64,000 bases of DNA, taken from positions 339,105 through 403,104 of the forward strand of contig JAYKXP010000049.1 in assembly GCA_037176845.1 (NCBI GenBank). The letters run 5' to 3'. The notes under the pieces are model-generated. The model saw only the letters and a program-made list of their open reading frames with translations, did not search any database and was not told where the DNA came from. A program made the position numbers and the translations under genes. Shown one piece after another: positions 58,479-64,000 of the stretch. Origin of the DNA: Paramarasmius palmivorus. Its lineage: Eukaryota > Basidiomycota > Agaricomycetes > Agaricales > Marasmiaceae. How positions within the stretch are numbered: the stretch's first letter is position 1; each line of letters begins with the position of its first letter.

Positions 58479-60378
58479 ATGGACACCTTGCCGTCTTCAC
58501 CCCCTTCTTTGCCCAGGATACGAACTACAGGAACCATGCAAGAGTCACTCAATGACAGGCTCAGTACCATGGGCATCATATTCGTCATATCTCTCTTTGG
58601 TATGTCTTCGAACCTAGGGTCATCTAATCCTGACATTCTCACTGGCTGATTACATTTTTGGCACAGCGGTATCATTCCCCGCAATATCCAAAAGGTCTTC
58701 GTTCTTGCCGATTCCGAAGATAGTATTCTTTATAGGAAAGCATTTCGGGACGGGTGAGGTTTATAGTTTACTCTTTCCTTCTGGGATGCTGAAGGGTGTC
58801 GATGCACAGGTGTAATCCTTTCAACGGCTTTCTGCCATCTGTTGAAAGACTCGTTTCAAGCACTGACGGATCCGCTTGTTGAATCTCGATATCCTGGAGT
58901 TGGAGAACAGACGGGTTTAATCATGTACGCGCCGTATTTCTTGAACCTGAACGTTCACTGAGATAGTTCCATGCAGTCTTGGGTCCCTGTTACTCATTTT
59001 CCTCGTAGAATGTATGGTTCTCATTCCCTCAGAGTCCGAATCATTGTTGAATGTTTCCCAGATATATCAACATCCTACGTCGACCACCTACATAGCCACC
59101 AAGAGCAGTCACATCAAGAGCTTTATGAATCACCCCGTTCATCACGGAATCCTTCCAGGGCACCCTCAACGAATGCGAACGATCGCCAGCCTATTGTCGC
59201 TTCCGTAGAATCAACGTCTGGAACGATTACTGAAGCTACTCCACTCCTCACTGCCTCCTCGACTCTTTCGCGTCATTCACTAGACTCCCAGCACCACATC
59301 CATGATACACCTATACGACCTTCCCAAATACACAAACCTCATTACTTGGCCTCTATTGTAACCAATACTCCCCGGCATTCGAGAAGCTCCGAGTATTTCT
59401 ACATAATCAATGACATCAACCATCATCTCAACAATGGTGAATACCACCTCGTCGGCGGGAAGAAGAGCTGTGTCTGTGTCTGCGTTTGCCCTGCATCGAG
59501 CGGGCATGGGCAGGAAAGCAGTGGTCATACCAAAGTTGTCTCGCATGTCAGCGAAGCTGAACAGTACGACCACGAGTCTAGACCGGAAGAGCACGAGCAT
59601 GATCATCCACCAGAGTTGACTCGGAAAAGACAGATAGTTGGCATTCTGGTACGCGTGCCCTTCTTCTGCTGCTTTCACAGTGTACTCACATCTCGCAGGT
59701 TCTCCAAATGGGTATCATGATTCACTCACTGGTCATCGGGCTTACGTTGGCTATAACTTCTGGAGCAGAATTCAGTGCGTCGAGTTGGCATGTGTGCTCC
59801 TTAACACCGACTAACCAGTCTTCCTAGCTACATTAACGACGGCAATAATCTTTCATCAGCTATTCGAAGGTCTTAGTTTAGGCATACGAATTGCTGCAAT
59901 ACCTCCACCACCCCCCGAATCTTTACCCCTTCACTCTAGATCCTCTAGCAGATCCAGTTCCTTCTTCAGGAAAGTCATTCCTGGTCTCAACAAGGATGAG
60001 GAGCCGAAGAAGAGTAGCTGGCTGCAGCCCCTTCTATCGATACTCTTCGCCGTAACGACTCCGGCCGGGATGTGTCTCGGTATACTGGTCTTCTCGGCCA
60101 CTGGCAAACGCTCTGAAGCAGCCCGGATGATGCTCGCTCAAGGGCTCATGTCCGCAATCTCAGCTGGCATGCTCATCTACGCCGCTACCGTGGAGATGCT
60201 TGCTGCAGACTTTGTGTTTGGAAATGTTGGTGGTGGAGGTGGACATGGTCACTCACATGGAGAGGAATTCATGGGAGATGAGGATGAAAATCAGAATACA
60301 TGGAAAAGGAAGGTGCTGGCGTTGGTTAGCTTGTGCGCTGGAGTGCTTGGAATGGGTTTGATTGGCTTGGGAGAATAG
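58479..60378 (+). CDS. ZIP-family zinc/iron transporter
   Basis: Start at ATG 58479 (MDTLPSSPPSLPRIR). The exons give helix 1 (MGIIFVISLFAVSFPAI), helix 2 with FFIGKHFGTGVILSTAFCHLL, helix 3 with LIILGSLLLIFLVEYISTSYVDHLH, a long cytosolic loop rich in His, Ser and Glu with several His pairs and HEHDHPPE, then MGIMIHSLVIGLTLAIT, IIFHQLFEGLSLG (the metal-binding H..FEG helix), LFAVTTPAGMCLGI, a helix with AQGLMSAISAGMLIYA, a second His cluster GHGHSHGEE and a last helix. Helix 4 and 5 metal ligands are all present. The family imports Zn or Fe across the plasma membrane, as Zrt1/Zrt2 do in yeast. One intron lies in FLVE|Y. Confidence 0.9.
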
Positions 60379-60564
60379 ACTTTTTCTCCGTAGAGGATTA
60401 TGACGATCTTACTTTACGATCTATGCCTGTAATCTTAATGATGATCTAGTACATCTTCATAGTACATCCGCTGTATTTTGTAATATTACACGTTTAGAGG
60501 ATCACGACACAAACTTTGGTGGGGTATCTCGTCCGAACGTAAGGGCACGGTATCTTCATTGGGC

Positions 60565-61964
60565 TCACAACCTAGGACGTTGTATTGGTTCGATACTTTC
60601 GAGTGTTTTCCCGATCGCCTCTGCTAATCCCTCCGGATTTTGTTGAACAATCTGTTGAGGCGGTTAAAGCATGTTTCCGAGCAAAGCCAAGGCACTCACC
60701 CAATGTCCACAATCCGGAACAATACTAATGGAAGCTAGTTTCCTGCCTTTCGAGGCATCACCCAATGAACTTCGGATCTCTTCCACTCTGGGTCAAATTG
60801 AGCCAGGGTCCGGGAGGAACCAAAAAGAAGTAGGTACATACACGATGTCTTCGTTCTCTCCCCACACCGCATGGACAGGAAGGGCTGTACAAACTCTTGC
60901 AAGCTCATCCATAGCCTCAAAATGAGGATCGACGTCCGGGTAGAGTGTTGCCTCTTGTTCTCTGGAACATTTCAGTGTTACTTCACCTGTATTTGCATCC
61001 TTCAGCCCATGTTCCTAACAGGCATTTAAGGAAATGTCTGAGCTGGAGGGAAAGGAACGTACCGCCGTGATATGAACGACGCGTTCGTCCCAGAACTGCC
61101 ACGGAAATCGCTTGCGCATCCATTCGAACGCAAAGTCCCTGGAGGGCCATGTATCGCGTCTCTTCAGCGTGGCGTTGACAGTAAACTCCATCGTTTCCAT
61201 TCGTGCTTCGAATGATTCTAAAGAAGGTCAGGATAGAATACGCCGAGTAGCACCGGTGAACGTACCATAAAAGTGTTCTCTGGTGATCATGGTGGCTTCA
61301 ATGAGTATAAGTGCAGTATACGGCATTTCTGAAATAGGTATCCCGAGGGATGACAACATCCTCATTCGACAAACTCACCGTCAATCTTCCGTACTATCTG
61401 GAAGCAATGTAGACTCACATTGTCCCAGCACCTGCAGAATGCCCGAGGGGTACTATCCGATGTCCCCTCATACGCGAAGAGCGCACAAAATTTCGTATGG
61501 CGGCTGACCATTCATACACAGCTGCGAGAGTGATTGAGTCAAATTTGTGGCGGGGCGCTTGAAGACGAGCTCACACACTCCCTCCGGTCTACTCTCCAGC
61601 TTCTCCTCATTCGCGATAGCCGAATCCCCATGATTCTGCCAGTCAAATGCCCATGCCTCTCTTATTCTTTGTCTTGGATGTTTCGAATTGGTATTGAGCG
61701 TCGAATATAATTTTTCAATTACAGGCTCCCAGTGTTCCTTGTCTAAAAATTGTAAACACGGTCGCAAATTATGCTTAAGGAAAGGAGCTTACGGGTACCG
61801 ATACAGTGGGCGAAAAGTAGAGTCAAACCTTCAGGATTGGGTTGTTTAGAGTCGATATAGCGTTTCGCAGCTACTTTCAGGCCACTTGTAGCATCCGAGA
61901 TACCGCATTCGGTACCGTCTTCGTCGAAAAAGTGAAGAGAAGTGACAGAAGCTGGACTGGGCAT
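60565..61964 (-). CDS. Alpha/beta hydrolase (AB hydrolase-1 type)
   Basis: Minus-strand gene with about six exons. The start is taken at the ATG at 61964 (MPSPASVTSLHFFDEDGTEC). Motifs in order are VAAKRYIDSKQPNPEGLTLLFAHCIGT, which is the strand-3 and oxyanion region (HC in place of the usual HG), HKEHWEPVIEKLY, REAWAFDWQNHGDSA, a GHSAG-type elbow near 61430, WDERVVHITAV, and the C-terminal IVQQNPEGLAEAIGKTLES ending PIQRPRL-stop. This is a common Agaricomycete hydrolase group of unknown substrate. Start and middle exons are approximate. It is convergent with the ZIP gene 187 bp away. Confidence 0.7.
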
Positions 61965-62640
61965 ACCGTCAGTGATGGTCGGGTATGGAGAGTTCCGGAT
62001 GCTCCGGCGATCCGCCGTAAGGGTGCCGTAACTCCTTTCTTTGTTCCGACTCCTCTGCAATCTGAATTTTCGCCTCCAAGGACTCCTCTGCTCCTGTATC
62101 TTTTCGAGCTGCGATATCTTGCAGATCAGGCGTCTCAGTTACGGCAAAAATGTCACACGGGCTATAAGGTGTGTACTCTAGTTCGGGAAACCGTGGTTGT
62201 TGCCTGATTTCATGACAGATATCTTGTACCTCTCATGCTCCCGTCTCAGAAATGTAATGATAGTGCCTAAGCGTGTACAACGTTCCGAAGAAGCTTTCCA
62301 TGCTATTCCAAATCTGCATCACAACTCCGCTGGACACAATGGCTCATCGTTCTGAACAAAACCAGTTCATCTATCACTCCATCACCAAAACCAGTGTCGT
62401 TTGCCGGTTCATATAATCCTTGTGTTATTTTCATCGCAGCGCTCGCTGTCCAAGCTCCCAACACGTTCCCAGTTTCCCGTTCCTGTCAATTTCACCTGTC
62501 ATTTGCAGGATCCAAGGACAGTGGCCGAGCGGGTTGGAGTGTGGTCGCGGTCGCGTTCCGGAAAATCAAGTGGGGAGCTTTGGCAGCCTGAGATTTCCTT
62601 TGAGTCGTTCGGTAATTGTCATCAGACACATGGAGGAACA
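61965..62640. other. Intergenic, 0.68 kb
   Basis: Divergent spacer between the hydrolase and the decayed peptide gene. A stretch at 62516-62580 resembles a tRNA D-arm by chance (see rejected items). Nothing else was recognised. Confidence 0.4.
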
Positions 62641-62648
62641 TATAAAAG
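62641..62648 (+). promoter_or_regulatory. TATA box of the decayed peptide gene
   Basis: TATAAAAG lies 63 bp before the ATG at 62704. Confidence 0.4.
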
Positions 62649-62703
62649 TTGGTATGTTTCTCGATTGTCCTACCAAACATCCTAACCAGCCAACCAGGGA
62701 ACA

Positions 62704-62924
62704 TGCAACTTAGAATCATCGCCTCCATCTTTCTCGTTGCTAGCTCCGATTACAGCAGCACCAGCCACCAGTCCCAACAAGCACCACCCAATATGGAAGT
62801 CGCGAGTAAGCTCGTTGTTAAAAGGTATCGGTAAACAGTGTCATTGACCGCTAAACGTAGGAATATCGAAGTGCCGCCCAGTAGCAATAGTACGAGGGAA
62901 AGCACATCGCTAATCTGCCCATGA
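62704..62924 (+). pseudogene. Probable decayed Cys-Pro-stop peptide gene, member 4
   Basis: A TATA box, an ATGCA start and a weak signal peptide (MQLRIIASIFLVAS) mirror the three intact members. With the donor at 62807 and acceptor at 62860 the intron is again phase 1. The main frame then reads ISKCRPVAIVRG and ends at 62913 without the Cys-Pro end. Ten bases later, in another frame, lies SLICP-stop (TGA at 62922-62924). Just after the signal another frame reads APITAAPATSP, like the SAPID of member 2. Two small indels would account for both. The call depends on the resemblance; a functional unrelated peptide is also possible. Confidence 0.3.
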
Positions 62925-63359
62925 TCTCAACGTAAGGTTAACGCTCATTTTGTGTCTCACATTTGCCCTTTCTGACCAATGCTGTCAGGTTCGGACTATG
63001 AAGCGCATCTCAAGTGGATTGAAGTGGATATTTAGATTGTATAGTATCCCTTGCCCAGCCCCGAAAATCGTGATTTGCGAACCCTGAACAAAGTTCAAAC
63101 TTTAGTGCTTCATTGCTGATTACAGTTTCTCAATCGTAAGCGGTTATCTACCTATTGCTGTATCCACTCGTGCGAGAATTGGTGGAGGAAAAGATCCGCT
63201 AGTTTGTTACAATGAAGTGGGCCGAGTACTGTTTGGTTGTTGTGGATGTATGTAGCGTTTTGTTACTTTCCAAACTGTCGGTCATGATTGATGCTTGAGA
63301 CCCCATATTCTGTCGAAGGTGCGAAGAAAAGAACACACCATTGAACTTTGAAGAACCGT
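62925..63359. other. Intergenic, 0.43 kb
   Basis: No coding signal was recognised between the decayed peptide gene and the inverted HET-flank duplication. Confidence 0.4.
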
Positions 63360-64000
63360 ACGCACATGTGAGCGGCGGTGCTAGGGCTGGCTAGGGCTGT
63401 ACCGAATTGGCGCCGAGGTCGGCATGCGGATAATTTTTTTTCCCTCCTCGTACTTCACCTATTCCTCGACGTTGCGCCTGGTACTACCGTCCATCTTTGG
63501 TTCACAAGGTTGTCAATCCTAATGGAAATTTGAAATATGGTGTCATTCCGACCGCGCTGCTTAATATCTTTGGTCAATTCAGTAAGGATGTGGTCATGAC
63601 TTGGAAGGTTAGGTGATCAATCGAATTCTGTAAGGTAATTTACTGCGTGGCTGATTCTATTCACAAACAGAAAAGACCTAATTTTCCTATTGATATCGCT
63701 CTCGTGAACATGTGTGAGTATCCCGAACTTCCAAGGTGAGAAAAAGAACTCCGTCATTGTCACATGTGCCCCCAATTTGAAACCCATTCCTACCAGCGCT
63801 CAGACGCGTTCCCAAACCATAAGTCCCTGACTGTACTCCACCATCCGAAGAAGTCTATGCGGCCTTTCGAGTCTATGTGTATAACTTCTAGTTTGACGGC
63901 ATCCACGAAGCGAAAGTCCGTTTACCAAAGCCCAATGGTTATATCTTTATCAGTTTTTGAAAACGCATTGCGGTCGGTTGAAAGCCCACTACTACCCTCC
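63360..64000 (-). repeat. Inverted-duplication arm, right
   Basis: The reverse complement matches 54340-54960 over the HET copy 2 3' end and its downstream flank, with many small indels. It continues beyond the right edge. Confidence 0.75.
63712..64000 (-). pseudogene. HET-domain gene copy 3, broken 3' end (partial)
   Basis: On the minus strand the end of HET copy 2 can be followed (the regions of RPQSVFKTDNDITIGLCK, the YIFGWC block, WLGTRLSAG and ILTFWKFGIP), but single-base insertions recur every 10-20 nt in this part, so no frame stays open. Examples against the intact copy are an extra A in the AAAACTG run, an extra G in TTTGTAAACG and extra bases around the FGWC block. The gene is cut off by the window edge. 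This copy cannot encode the normal C-terminus if the sequence is correct. Confidence 0.65.

Noticed and set aside
62516..62580. tRNA-like segment (GTGGCCGAGCGGGTT)
   Set aside because: The D-arm-like piece has no matching acceptor stem, anticodon arm or TTCGA T-loop downstream.

Overview
The window looks like nuclear DNA of a mushroom-forming basidiomycete (Agaricomycetes). Most genes are split by 45-65 nt GT-AG introns, exons can be tiny (6, 8, 10 and 14 nt), genes are densely packed on both strands, and the families are typical of that class: several multi-pass orphan membrane proteins (one DUF6534-like), HET-domain genes, an F-box/LRR-like protein, fungalysin, a P450 and UstYa-like (DUF3328) proteins. 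No rRNA, tRNA, CRISPR array or intact transposon was recognised. Gene models were spliced by eye, so exon edges in the long genes are approximate.

Layout. 1-28.8 kb: the 3' end of a RhoGEF, a HIT-family hydrolase, a 7TM-like protein, a P450, a DUF6534-like membrane protein, an aldo-keto reductase, a Dal5-type MFS permease, an M36 fungalysin, a Rab18-type GTPase, an F-box protein, a disordered nuclear-looking protein and the mitochondrial dynamin Mgm1/OPA1. 30.5-48.7 kb is the most unusual part. It has three tiny two-exon genes for secreted peptides of 40-53 residues that all end in Cys-Pro-stop (30545, 39539, 46228), a divergently transcribed pair of UstYa-like proteins (37454-38998), two intact prolyl-iminopeptidase-like alpha/beta hydrolases plus one wrecked inverted copy, a six-cysteine secreted protein and a third alpha/beta hydrolase. 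49-54.6 kb: an ornithine cyclodeaminase/mu-crystallin homologue and two tandem HET-domain genes. 56-62 kb: an HMG-box factor, a ZIP metal transporter and another alpha/beta hydrolase. 62.7-64 kb: a decayed fourth peptide gene and the inverted, broken 3' end of a third HET gene together with its flank.

How the genes may work together. UstYa-type enzymes modify ribosomally made peptides in ascomycete dikaritin pathways. Here a UstYa-like pair sits 0.5 kb from a short secreted peptide gene, and that gene lies directly upstream of a prolyl-iminopeptidase-like gene. The peptides begin with X-Pro dipeptides after the predicted signal cleavage and end in a possible disulfide loop closed by a terminal Cys-Pro. 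A basidiomycete peptide-maturation or peptide-signal locus is the main hypothesis from this window. It is inference from layout and has not been shown.
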